Source: Ascaphus truei (lineage: Eukaryota; Chordata; Amphibia; Anura; Ascaphidae). From it: DNA of 64,000 bases. The position numbers were made by a program, and so were the translations under genes. Positions within the stretch are counted from its first letter, which is position 1. Each line of letters starts with the position of its first letter. Location of the stretch: the NCBI GenBank assembly GCA_036426205.1, contig CM071568.1, forward strand, positions 219,711,216 to 219,775,215, written 5' to 3'. Below the pieces are notes generated by a model that had not been told where the DNA came from, made no database searches, and saw nothing but the letters and a program-made list of their open reading frames with translations. Shown piece after piece: positions 1 through 11,277 of the stretch.

Positions 1-1035
1 TTATCTCCCTAATACTGTGCTCCCCCATCTTTCTGTGTTCCAAGTGGACATAATACCATTCTGGTAGTAGTTGGTCGACTTACAAAAATGGCTCACTTTA
101 TTGCAGCATAGAATCTCCCTTCAGCAGACCAGACAGCCAAGTTGATTGTGAAAGAGATATTCCGGCTTCACAGGGCTCCAGATGAGATCATATCTGATAT
201 AGGGGTGCAATTCACCTAAAAAATGTTGGAGTACTTTCTGTTCCTCTCTAGGAATTAATTTAAATTTATCATCTGGCTATCATCCACAATCCAATGGCCA
301 GACCGAAAGGACCAATCAGACATTGGAAGAATACTTACAGTACAATGTTTTGTTTGCTATCTCCAGTATGACTGGATTGATTTTCTACCACTAGCTGAGT
401 TTTCGTACAACAACTCACATCATTCATCGACACAGAAGTGTCCCTTCTTCTCAAATTTTAGATTTCATCCAACCTTTATTCCTCTTTTTCCATTTCGGGT
501 CCCATTCTGGAAGTTACTGAGAAACTTGAGATTCTGCGAGACGTCCAGGAGACCCTCAAAGAGACACTTCATGAGGCTCAAGTACGGTACAAAAGAGCAG
601 TAGACCAACACCACAACCCTCCCCAAAATTTCACGTTGGGGATAAGGTCTGCTTTTTACGAGATATCTACGATTAAACATTAAATTGTGACAAAAATACA
701 TCAGCCATTTCGCATTTCAGCACTAATAAATCCAGTGTCCTTTAGATTAGAGCCTCCACAGGCCATCAAAATACACCCTGCTTTTCATACTTCCCTGCTG
801 AAGCCATTCCGGGAGAATCCGTTTCCTGGACGGAAACTTCTTCCTCCTGACCCTGTCTTTGTGGATAACAAATAGAATTTAATTGTGGAGAGAATTTTGG
901 ACTCCATGTTACACCGAGGGAGACTACAGTACCTTGTCCACTGGGGTGGCTATGGACCAGAGGAGAAGTCCTGGGAACCCAAATAGTTCGTACATGCTCC
1001 ACGACTAGTCAGAGCCTTCCACCGGAGATTTCCAG
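1..1035 (+). pseudogene. Ty3/gypsy chromovirus pol 3' end (integrase core and chromodomain), broken
   Basis: Translated in shifting frames, this is the C-terminal part of a Ty3/gypsy polyprotein. Visible pieces are the integrase start (VDRLTKMAHF, about 73-102), the second catalytic-Asp region (a degenerate SDIGVQFT, about 196-216) and the glutamate region ([14 protein letters not shown], about 278-322). At about 889-985 follows a chromodomain-like stretch ending in [16 protein letters not shown]. Integrase inserts element cDNA; in chromoviruses the chromodomain guides integration to chromatin. The 5' part lies outside the window. Stops (for example near 220) and frameshifts make it dead. An LTR follows at 1086, as expected for the 3' end of such an element. 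Confidence 0.88.
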
Positions 1036-1085
1036 AAAAACCTAGGAAGGATCGTCTGGAGAACGCTCTTGGGAGGGGGAAATAA

Positions 1086-2410
1086 TGTCATGTTCTAGTC
1101 TGCAGTTCCCATGCTTATCCACTGGGACTGCTGCTACTCTACTAGCTCTCTCAATGTTATGTTCTAGTGTTACGCCAGTGCTGCCCGCAGACCAGACCTG
1201 TCCCCTGAGCTGAAGGGGGAAGTGGTAATACACGCAACCGCAGCTAAGGGAGCGTGCCGGAGTGTGGTATGAAGCGTTGCCAGGCCAGGTGTAGTAAGGT
1301 AGACAATACTTGCCCGTACCGGTTGTAGAGATAGAGTGATGAATGCCTTGCCGAGGTCAGGGAGTGGAGAGTGGAGATAGGTCGTAGTCCAAGCCGTGTT
1401 CAAGGGGTTACCAGAGTGAGCGTTGTCCAAGGGGTGCCGAGATCGAGAGCCAGAGGGGGTAGTCGTACAAGCCGCGTCAGAACCTGTAAAAACACTGAGA
1501 GAATCCAGAAGTACTTCCATACAGAGACTATGTTGAGCGACGAGTGATGGGAAGCACAGGCATAATAAAGCTGGGCAGGCCAATGGGAAAAGGGGGCAGG
1601 CCTGGAGGACTGCAAGGAGTCTTCCCTGATAGGAGGGAGGTGTTACAGCCCAGCTGAGTGTAATCCTTGATTTGCATGGAACTGTGTGATGCTTGGGGGC
1701 GACGCCTCACTGCAGGAGCAGTGGTTAAAAGTGCTCTGTTAGGCGTGTGCTCTGTAAGCTGAGAATGCATGCACATAACGTCTGGGGCTGGCGTGCGTGT
1801 AGGTGTGCGTGCAGGAGGGCGTGGGCGCGCCCGGCGCTGAGCAGAGGAATCGCCGAGGGGAGTGATCCCGCGACGGCGGTAGGGGCGAGGAGCCGTGGAG
1901 GCCGGCGGTAAGGCAGGATTGTTTTGTGTGTCCAGGGGCTCCCTGCGGAGAGGAAGTGCTCTGTGTGGGAAGCGAGGAGAACGCCGATTCCTGACATGTA
2001 GTCTGCAATACCCATACTTATCCACCAGGACTGCTGCTACCCTGTATAACTCTCTCAAAGAACATTCCAGACCCTGAAACCTGACACCTCTGCACATGTT
2101 CTCTACCTATCAGCCTGCCTATATAAACTTCCTCTTTCTGTCTGTCAGTGCCTGTTTATACTGCTTCCTCCAGCTCCTGCTAGGTTCCTGTGTTTGCTGC
2201 TGTTACTATTGCTATTGTCCTGTTCCTGTCTCCTCATTGCTGACCTCTGCTTGTTACCCTGAGCACGCTATCTGCCGCTGCCTCCGACCTCTTCTTGTGA
2301 CCCGACCATGCTACCTGCCTCCTGCCTCCAACCTCTGCTTGTGATCATGACCATGCTCTCTGCTGTTCCTGCCACTGGGATCTACTCTAGCCGTAGATCC
2401 ACCCTTGACA
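1086..2410 (+). repeat. Chromovirus 3' LTR, interrupted by a nested LTR
   Basis: The repeat starts TGTCATG about 50 bp past the chromodomain frame and ends CTTGACA at 2410, giving TG...CA ends. A TATA-like TATATAAA is near 2119. Its first ~68 bp (1086-1153) recur in diverged form split around the nested LTR (1154-1167 plus 1997-2055), so the LTR start is tandemly duplicated. Without the nested insert the LTR is about 0.5 kb. The following L2 begins directly at its end. Confidence 0.7.
1168..1996 (-). mobile_element. Nested gypsy-type solo LTR
   Basis: An 829-bp block read on the minus strand starts TGTCAGGAATC and ends GGCGTAACA. Flanks are TCTAG (1163-1167) and TGTAG (1997-2001), a likely 5-bp target duplication with one mismatch. 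Its inner end resembles the LTR ends near 9771, 20170 and 51481 (CCCGCAGACC and GGAGTGTGGTAT blocks), so it is the same LTR superfamily, more diverged. A TATA-like CTTTATTATG lies near 1566 on the minus strand. The GC-rich part at 1760-1990 is its U3. No internal coding DNA, so it is a solo LTR. Confidence 0.72.
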
Positions 2411-4142
2411 CCCTATTCCATCCCATCTCCTAAAACTTCTTGCTCCTACTATAATCCCTATGCTCACACCCATTTTTAACTCCTCCCTCGATTCTTGTAC
2501 CTTTCCCTCCAAACATGCAACAGTTATACCATTACTCAAAAATAGCAAGCTTGACCCTACCTGCCTTTCTAACTATCGACCTGTCTCCCTCCTGCCTTCT
2601 GCCTCTAAACTCCTTGAATGTCTTGCATTCTCTCCTACACCTTCTACAATCGGGCTTCTGCACTGTTCACTCGACTGAAACAGCCCTCACCAAAATAACT
2701 AATGACCTCCATGCTGCCAAAGACAGAGGTCATTACACTTTGCTCATATTACTCGATTTCTCTGCAGCATTTGACACCGTGGACCACCCTCTTCTCCTTC
2801 ACATTCTCCATACTCTTGGTATTCATAACAAAGCTCTATCCTGGATCTCCTCTTTCCTCTCCTATCATACTTTCAGTGTCTCTTCTGCTAACACCACCTC
2901 CTCCTCTGTTGATCTCTCTTTAGGGGTACTCCCGGGCTCTGTCCTAGGACCTCTTCTCTTTTCTCTGCACACACTTTCTCTAGGTGACCTAATCACATCT
3001 CTAAGGTTTAAATATCACAGCTATGCTGACGACACACAAATTTACTTTTCATCCCCTCACCTTACACCTGCTGTACAGACCAAAGTTTCTGAATGTCTCT
3101 CTGCGATATCATCCTAGGTGGCCCTCTGCAGACTTAAACTTTACATGGCAAAACAGAGCTCCTCATACTTCCTCCCAAACCTGACCCTACTACCTCATTC
3201 CACATTACTGTTGGAAGTACTATCATTCACCCAGTAGCTCAAGCACGCTGCCTAAGGGTCACAGTCAACTCCTCTCTCACATTCTCCTCTCACATTCAAA
3301 ACGTATCTAAAACCTGTCGCATTTCCTCCGCAATATTACAAAAATACGCCCTTTCCTCTGTTGCTCGACTGCTAAACTCAGACTCAGGCCCTCATTCTCT
3401 CCCGTCTCGATTACTGTAAACCTCCTGCTGTCCGGCTTTCCTGCCTCTCACCTGTCTCCCCTACAATCTATCCTAGACGCTGTTGTCAGAATCACTCTAC
3501 TCTTTCCTAAAGCTGCGTCAGCCCCTCCCCTGCTGAAATCACTCGTCTGGCTTCCTATCAAATCCTGAATCTCACGCTCAATTCTCCCCCTCACTTTTAA
3601 AGCTTTACACTCTTCTGCCCCTCCCTACACCTCAGCCCTAATTTCTCGCTATGCACCATCCAGACTCTTGCGTTCTGCTCAAGGATGCCTTCTCTCTACC
3701 CCTTTGTATCTAAAGCCCTCTCCTGCCTTAATCCTTTCTCACTAACTACCCCACACCTCTGAAATGCCCTTCCCCTCAATACCTGACTAGCACCCTCTCT
3801 ATCCACCTTTAAGACCCACCTTAAGAAACACTTGCTTAAAGAAGCATATGAGTAGCACCGTGGCTAATACTATACACATGATACATAAAGCTTGGCCCCC
3901 TGCAGACGCACTTACCAGAATGCCCTCCTACTGTCTCTACGTTCTGCTTACCTACCAATTAGATTGTAAGCTCTTCGGAGCAGGGACTCCTCTCCTGAAA
4001 TGTTAATTTTATGTCTGAAGCACTTATTCCCATGATCTGTTATTTGTATTATCTGTTATTTATATGATTGTCATGTGTATTACTACTGTGAAGAGCTTTG
4101 TACATTAATGGCGCTATATGAATAAAGACATACATACATACA
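2411..4142 (+). mobile_element. L2-type LINE, 5'-truncated, with RT remnant and 3' tail
   Basis: Reverse transcriptase motifs are readable with frameshifts: NYRPVSLL (about 2570), [12 protein letters not shown] (2752-2787, catalytic Asp), GSVLGPLLF (about 2935) and YADDTQIY (3021-3044, catalytic DD). The 3' end (3960-4142) has the L2 hallmark tail: GTAAGCTCTTCGGAGCAGGG, then AATAAAG and (ACAT)n. Endonuclease is missing, as in 5'-truncated insertions. The longest open stretch is 2515-3117. A second, longer member of this family is at 56600-60025. Confidence 0.9.
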
Positions 4143-7100
4143 ACTAACCAATAACGAGAATGGTTTCATGGAATGTTAGGGATATTAACTCCCCAATTAA
4201 AAGGAACAAAATATTAAAGCATCTTAAGCGCATAAAAACAGATACAACATTTATTCAGGAAACAAAACACATCTAAACAGCAGTGGGAAAGATCAGCAAT
4301 ATTGATATATGTATAAATAATATTTATGACCCGAATGAACAGAGCCAACCTTTCTCCCAGAGTGTAACTGATAAGTTGTTGAAAGAAAGAGTTGGTAACC
4401 TAATTGTGGGCGGAGATTTTAACGCTGTCAGTGATCCATTTTTAGATTAATCTTATTTTGAATCAGAGAAAAGGAAAATCAAGATCTGCACAGAGAAGCG
4501 TAGGGCTGTTACAAGAATCATTGGGTTTGTTAGACTGCTGGAGGCTATTTAACCCCACTGAGAGAGAATATACCTTTTTCTCTCACCCGCAAAACTCTTT
4601 CTCAAGCATAGACTTTATTCTAACATTTGACCATATGATGGACAAGGTGTCCGCAGAGGCGATTGAGATATAATCATATCAGACCACGCACCAGTATGGT
4701 TAGAGATACATTTAGGATTTAGGGAACACAAAAATAGAATCTGGAAATTTCCATCTTAACTTCATAATAATGAGGAGTTTATGGCTTTCCTCCTTAATAG
4801 CTGGTACTATTTTTAGGAAACAAACGCTATACACCAAAATGAGGGGAAATTGTATTGGGAAAACGCTAAAGCGGTAATGAGTGGCAGGATTCTAACATAC
4901 ATGAACAAACGTAGGAAAGAAACAGAAGCAGAATACATTAAATCTACCAAGGAACTGAACAGGGCGTTCTGTCACTTCAAACAAAATCCCACCCCAGAAA
5001 ACAGGGACAAATACATGGAAGCAAAGAATGTATGCGAAATATGGCTACACAGAAAGGAGCAAAAAACTAAAATTTTGTGATTTTAATCTTTCTAAGTACG
5101 TTAACAAGGCAGGTAAATTATTAGGAAATATAGTTAGACGCGCTACACGCAAAAACAGCATTCATCAGAATTTTACATAAAGAAGGTAAAGGCCCTCTTG
5201 TGTGCCAGGTTCATATCGACCATATCCTTATAAAATTATATAGGCATGATCCGTGCCTTTGGACCCTCATACAGAACTCCCTTTTAAAAATACAAGACAG
5301 CCAATCAAATACTTGTGGGTTAATAGACCTAGAAAAATTATACGCCAGCAATTTTAAATCCATCCTAACCAAAGTGATTAAAGAGCTGGAAAGCTGGCAA
5401 GGCCTCCTATTGAACTTAGCGGGTAGATGCCAACTTGTTAAGATGATCAGCTTTGCTAGGATTATATACCCATTGCTGATGCTGCCTATTCTGGTATGCT
5501 ATGCAGACATACAATTGATTAATAGTGCAATAAATAAGTTTATATGGAACAGGCAGAAATAGAATTGCAATGTCAAAACTAATTCTCCCAAAGGAACTTG
5601 GTGGAGTGAGTTTACCCGACATTAGAAAGTATAATGTGGTATTTATAGCTAGGCATATGGAAGACTGGCTTATGGTCAAAGAAATATATTTCTGTACGAA
5701 ATTTGACGAACAAATGGTGTTCCCAATGACACTGAAAGAGATCCTACACACGACTTGGAGTAATATACCTTTAGTAATTAGAGGGAATCCACTGATAAAA
5801 GATACATGGGCCACGTAGAAGACACTGAGTAAAAAGTGTTGGATGTCCTACAAAATATCCGAATTTCTGCCTGTACAAGGTAACATGAAATTTGAACCAG
5901 GTCGAGCTCAAAATATGTTTAAGACGTGGAAAACCAATGTAATAAAAAATACAGGGCAGCTGGTAGATACAGAAAGGGAACGCTTTATGTCATTTGAAGA
6001 GCTCAGAGTTAGAAGGAATTCCCACAATCTCACTACTTCCCCTACATGCAGATCATACATTACTGTAAGAGCCTAGAGAACTATAAGAAAGAGATATTAG
6101 AAAACAACATGTTTGATAGCTACTTTAGGACTGAAAATAATATTACATGTACGATATCTGAATTATATGATTGGATCCGAGATAAAGACCATGGCAAGCA
6201 ATTGCAAAAAGTGGCAGCCAAGTGGAACAAGGACTTCCCAGAAATAACTGAGATTGACTCTTTGCTGGTGGGATTAGGTAGAACCAGGAAAATAATAATA
6301 ATAATATCAGAGACATGGAGGGAATTACAATTTAAATTACTATATGGAGCATATTATGTGTTTGATATCCAATATAAACAGATAGAAAAGGTTAACAATA
6401 TACAGTATGCCCAAAATATCTGCTTATTAAAGCAGATATAAAACACTGCGTACGGGAATGCCCATGTATATTTGATTTTTGGAACCATCTAATATAATAT
6501 CTATAATAATATCTATAATAATATCTAATATATATACATGGCATGACAAAAGTGGAGACTGTGAAGGAACCTCTATCGGTTTTATTTGGGAACATGGAGG
6601 GGTGGAAAGAAGTTAATGGGGACTCCAGAATCCTAAGGATTGCTGAAATTATACTCCTGGCACCTAGAAAGCCTATAATGGTGCAGTGGGTGAAGTATGA
6701 CCCTCCAAACTTGGAAACAATTAAAACATGTCTCACTCAGCTAATGACCTTATATAAAATGGAAATGGAGACCAATAAGGAACAAAAAACTGAGATTTTT
6801 TGTACAAAATAGGAACCCTTTATTGACTCCCTACCACAGAGTGAAAAAGACCAAATATACAGCATCAGGCTTTCGCACACACCGTGGAGTCTCTTGCGGA
6901 AAATTGCACAAGTTCATAGATGAGGTAAACAGAGGGAGAAAAGATACAGGTTAAATGGGTATCAAGACAGAAGAACAATATATCCGAAACTAACATCTGT
7001 AATATGTGTCTGACTAAAGTTATGTTTTGTACGTTTTGTACATTTTATACATTCTGTTAGTTAATTATTTAATTTAAAAATTGTGTATTTTTTAGTTAAG
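4143..7100 (+). pseudogene. L1-type LINE ORF2 remnant with RT core deleted
   Basis: The 5' part is the apurinic-type endonuclease of an L1 ORF2: an N-terminal SWNVRDINSP (about 4165), FIQETK (about 4250), GGDFNAVSDP (4408-4437) and a SDHAPV motif near 4678. After about 5190 the sequence jumps to the post-RT region (LEKLYASNFK and on, 5330 onward) and runs to the end of ORF2 near 6830. The palm motifs (YADD) are absent, so an internal deletion of about 1.5-2 kb is inferred. Scattered stops and frameshifts confirm a fossil. 6830-7100 is AT-rich 3' sequence without clear features. Confidence 0.8.
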
Positions 7101-7215
7101 TTTGAGCATCTGATTTATAACTTTTAATTATATATATATATTTTTCCTTTACGTATAATTTAAACATGGAAAATTGTAAAGATGTGTTGAAATCTGTCAT
7201 GTTTATCAGCAATGT

Positions 7216-8700
7216 TAGAAAATCAATTAAAAGAACAATATGGGGAAAAAAAGTGTGATCCACTATAATACCTATATTTAACAATCTGGAATTCCCCTCA
7301 AGATTGGGAAAAACAGATTTCCAAATGTGGCAGGACAAAGGAATATTGCGTGTGGGAGATTTGTGGGGAAAAAAGCAAACTCAAACCCCATATTTCCTGA
7401 AAGTGGTCTCCCAGACTGAGAATTTCTGAGATTCAGAGAATTAAGAGATTGTAACACGGAAACAGAATCCAGAACCCTATTTGAAGACCTTTGTCTAGAC
7501 GCAGCACACCAGAAGGGCCTAATCGCCACCATGTATAGTCCATTCCTGATTCTGGACTCACAAGAAAAAAAATGAATTTATGAAACAATGGGAGACTGAC
7601 CTGGGGTCAGAACAAGATAATGAGGTTTAGAATAATATATTTTAAGCTAAAGCAAAACACTCCATCTGCACCACGATAAAAGAGAATGAGTAGAAGATGT
7701 TATACCGTTGGAATCTGATGCCCACTAAACAGGCTACAATATACTCAGCATCCTCCTACAATGCCTCACAGTAAACTGTAAAAGTAGTAGGGCTGTTACC
7801 AGCCCACAAGTCCGGTGCTCAACAAAACTGCACAAACTTTCAAACTGGAAAAAAACTGTATATTGTAATGAACAAGTCCTTAATGTTATCCCCTCCTCGT
7901 GTTTGTCCGTGAGAGTGTCCCAATTCAGTAACAGGCAATCGTTGTATTCATGTATACCAAACACTGCCAATTAAAACCACTAATAGTGGAAGGTCAGCAT
8001 GGTCTTTGTAGCAACTGGCTAAACATTAAAAACACAATAAAGTTGCTACCATTACTCACGGTTACCAAAAGGGAATACGGTGGCTACAGCACAGCACAGC
8101 ACAGCTTCCCGTGGAGTCCACTGCTTCACTCAGGAGGACCCGAAAGTAAGTGTCAGAATGTAAATATTGAAGCCTGATCACCGAAGGGGAATCTGACTGC
8201 TCCAGCCAGACACAGCTCATCGTTAAGCCATTTCCCCCAAGAGGATGGGAAAGTAAGCATTGTAGTGTACTCAGTGGAGACTCGTCAGAATGTATCCAGT
8301 GCAGCATGCATTAAGGCGGAATAGTCAGCATCAAAAATGATTCAACTAAGCAAACCGGCGCACAACTGAAGAATGTGTAACATAGGACAGTGGACCATTT
8401 CAAAAATGTATTGGCTTAAAAAAAAAATGTGAACAAAGTCCTGACAGATCCTCCAATGCGTTTCATGCACAGGGCGTTTTATTAGCCCACTAAACAGGCT
8501 AAAATATACTTAGCGTCCTCCTACTATGCCCCACAGTATGCGGGCAATAAGGATAAATTAAACACATGTGGTGGGGCTGCACACGAATTAAAAAAAACTT
8601 TGCACAGTAATAAACGACTGACTTCAGAGAATACTGGACCAGCCAGTGGATTTCGACCCGTGGACGTTCTTATAGAACAATTCAATAACAGGACTTGATA
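7216..8700 (+). pseudogene. Second L1 ORF2 C-terminal remnant, split by an insertion
   Basis: 7216-7773 and 8485-8700 together encode the C-terminal part of an L1 ORF2. It aligns by eye with the antisense L1 at 34732-35373, for example QWETDL followed by SICTT and a KQA...PTK region. The C-terminal Cys/His stretch (TCGGAA...) is degenerate. The two parts are separated by the 711-bp insertion at 7774-8484. Many stops. Confidence 0.68.
7774..8484 (-). mobile_element. 711-bp PLE-like insertion with a 54-bp flanking duplication
   Basis: The block interrupts an L1 remnant and is bounded by two copies of a 54-bp sequence (7720-7773 and 8485-8538, six mismatches by eye). It has no coding potential. 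Its right end on the minus strand reads CTAATAA...GCCCTGT...GAAACGCATTGG, a decayed hammerhead-like core of the kind found in Penelope-like terminal repeats. A non-autonomous or 5'-truncated PLE derivative is inferred; the long duplication fits no standard LINE or LTR insertion. Confidence 0.5.
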
Positions 8701-9172
8701 GACCAGAAAATAAATGAATATCCCACATAAACACAGCTACAAGATGTTTTATAGCTTCCCATTGGATAAAACAGACAATTCCAATTAGAGAGAAAATTTG
8801 CTTTTCGTGCCAAATGGAGAACCTTTTTTTTAATCAACAGCAGCGGCAAACTTAAATGTACCAAAAGATGCTCAAGGAGAAATAGTAGTGAGCTGGCTTC
8901 AGAAATTTCAAGTCGAGAAAAAGTCCCACTTTTTGCGGCCAAGTTCTGAGAATTGAATGTAGCGATCACGGCTGGGATTTCAAGCAGATAATAGTTCCAG
9001 GACGTTTGGAGCTAAGTCGCGGTCAAGTTATTTCAACTCCTCCGGAGCAGATACAACGGTGGCGTAAGGATTCATGCCGATTTGAGATCCAGGACATTTC
9101 AGGACAAGTCCCGGTCAACCAAAGACTTTGTTTTACATTCTATTTAAGCTAGGAAAGTCTAGTTTTCAGCCC
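8701..9172. other. Unassigned stretch
   Basis: No gene, repeat family or structure recognised. It sits between the L1 remnant and the start of the large tandem duplication. The last bases (CAGACCCC, about 9173-9180) are also found at the start of unit 2 and may be junction microhomology. Confidence 0.5.
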
Positions 9173-9234
9173 CAGACCCCCAGTAAGTGTGTTCTTCTCA
9201 TGTATTTTGTGTTTCATTGTGCTTAGTCTATTTT

Positions 9235-9597
9235 TTTTTTATAACTTAAATTTTATTGAGTTTTTCAAAGATATAGTACAACATAACATGCATATCATTT
9301 GTAATATGACAGCGAGAGAATTAATCTTACAACACATGTTAGGTGGGACCGCCCGACATTTCGAGCCCTAATCGGTGACTGGTGTAAATAATAAGGGTTG
9401 GGACAATGTTGGTAAACATTATTCATAAATTATAAAACACAACACAAACAAAAAAAAACAAAAAAAGGAGGGGGGGGAGAGGAGGGTGGAGAGGGGAGGG
9501 AAATTATACGAAGATCTGTGGTGCTTCACTCTGTGTTTTTCATGTCACGGTCGGGACTGGAGCTGCGCTTACGGATGGCAAACCCCATTTAGCATTA
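9235..9597 (-). mobile_element. L1 3'-end insertion (5'-truncated), unit 1
   Basis: An antisense L1 3' UTR: a T-run at 9231-9240, a TTTATTGAG...CAAAGATAT block like the one at the 3' end of the antisense L1 near 34340-34385, and a G-rich strip at 9469-9502. It is flanked by a 16-bp target duplication, GTGCTTAGTCTATTTT, at 9219-9234 and 9598-9613. No coding sequence remains. The target duplication and poly(A) make this a typical target-primed insertion. Confidence 0.78.
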
Positions 9598-9770
9598 GTG
9601 CTTAGTCTATTTTAAGTGAATAAACGACAATTTATTTTACAACCTTGTTTTGCTCAGTGTTATCATCCCGGTATAAAAGGTGTAAATGCCTAGTCTCCCG
9701 TGACACCTTGCCTGTCCATCGGGTGTGCTGCTGTTTTCTGTCAGCTCTGGGTTTCCTCTATCTGTCTCCT

Positions 9771-11277
9771 TGTCACGCCTGTATGCCCGCAGACCAAGCC
9801 AGACCCCAGTACTGAGGTGGGAACGGTATGATACCACACACCCACAGCAGTGGGAGCAAGCCCGGAGTGTGGTATAGCGTTGCTGGGCCTGTAGAGAGAG
9901 TTGTTAAGTTTATACTTGCAACGCTTGGGAGTGTCCGTAAGAATCGTCGTATCCGTTAGCCAATGTACAGGGGATCCAGAGAGTAGAGTCGTCGGTGAGC
10001 AAGCCAGGTCCTAGGTAGCCAGAGGTCAGCGAAGTCGTATGCGTAGCAGGGTTCAAGGGGTAACCAGAGAGCATAGTAATCCAAGGAGAGAACAAATAGA
10101 AAAAATAAATAAGTGCGCACTAAAATATATACTTAATACAAAGTGTTAATTGTGATGTCAATTTAAATAAAAAAAACACACCCCACCATGTGGAAAAGGT
10201 AAATAAATATATACCAATGTAGATGAGCGTCTACTGCTGTGTAAAGGGTAGCCCAAGACCCTAGAATCTAGTAACAAAAAAACAAACAAAGCGCACAACA
10301 CATCGTGAAAAATGTAATAAACTATGTTTATATATAAGGTGTTTCAAGGTTATGCGTACATCAAGGTAGATTAATCAAGCATAGAGCCACAGAGTGGCAG
10401 TTACCAGCGTCTGCAACCAGGAACCACCAGAGCTTCACTCTCCTTTCCACCTACAGGTAGGTGAAATGCCAGATAATTGATGACTCTGTCACAGTCTCAA
10501 TGTCCTGTAAATAGCGTCAATACGCTTAGTGGATCCTGGGGAGTGGTTGTCCTTTGCTCGCAAGTAGTAAACAGGTTCCTCTGCAGACCTCACTGTGTTT
10601 CCCGATCAGTCAGGCAGCGTGACGGCGTGGTCCCGCGGGCCCTTCTGTGACGTCAGAGTGCCCGATCTGCTTTGAGTAACAGCGCCTGCCAGTAATGATT
10701 CAGACCTCACTTGGCAACCATAGAGGCAGGCAACAGTGCGGCACATGCGCAGAAGAGGAAATCAACTCGGTGTTCATCAAACCGTTTGACAACAATAAAA
10801 TACACTTTGGAATATGAATAATAAAAGTATATAGGTTAAATGGTATCTCTCCTACGCGGCGTTCCGTAGCTCAACAGGCCACTTCTTCAGGCTTTATGCT
10901 TGATTAATCTACCTTGATGTACGCATAACCTTGAAACACCTTATATATAAACATAGTTTATTACATTTTTCACGATGAGTGTTGTGCGCTTTGTTTGTTT
11001 TTTTGTTAATCCAAGGAGAGCAGGGGTCAAAGCCAGGGAAATCCAAATAACACAGTAGCAGGTATTCACAGGAGCACAGAGGGAGCACAGCATAGGACAG
11101 GTAACACACAGGGAAACAGGAACTATGCAGAGCGAGGAAGAGGTGGACAGACAGGGATTATAAAGGGAGGTGCACCAATGATAGAGAGGGGAGGAGTAGA
11201 GAGAGAAGTGGGTCTATTTTGATCTGGTTTAAAACTGATTGGCCGGCAAAGCCGACCAATTCAGTTGAACAGCAATT
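9771..11277 (-). repeat. Gypsy LTR, antisense, with nested insertion (unit 1)
   Basis: Read on the minus strand this is the same LTR family as 50165-51481. It holds CTTTATAATCCCTG (TATA-like) near 11155, the GTGTGGTATCATAC block and a terminal GGCGTGACA ending at 9771. The 916-bp insertion 10091-11006 splits it. Its outer edge abuts the Tx1 3' fragment at about 11278 exactly as the sense copy does near 50165. The sequence between 9614 and 9770, downstream of the LTR, is not recognised. Confidence 0.7.
10091..11006. mobile_element. Hairpin-type insertion with 14-bp target duplication (unit 1)
   Basis: A 916-bp non-coding block is bounded by TAATCCAAGGAGAG at 10077-10090 and 11007-11020. About 113 bp at 10273-10386 recur inverted at 10894-11006 (GCGCACAAC, TATATATAAGGTGTTTCAAG and GATTAATCAAGCATA blocks). 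On the minus strand near 10847-10890 is CTGAAGA ... GGAACGCCGCGTAG, resembling a decayed hammerhead core of PLE terminal repeats. A non-autonomous PLE derivative is inferred. The same insertion, with the same target duplication, is in unit 2. Confidence 0.6.

Noticed and set aside
2096..2344. Cys/Leu-rich 82-codon frame as a membrane peptide
   Set aside because: It lies inside the LTR and is translated from pyrimidine-rich LTR sequence.
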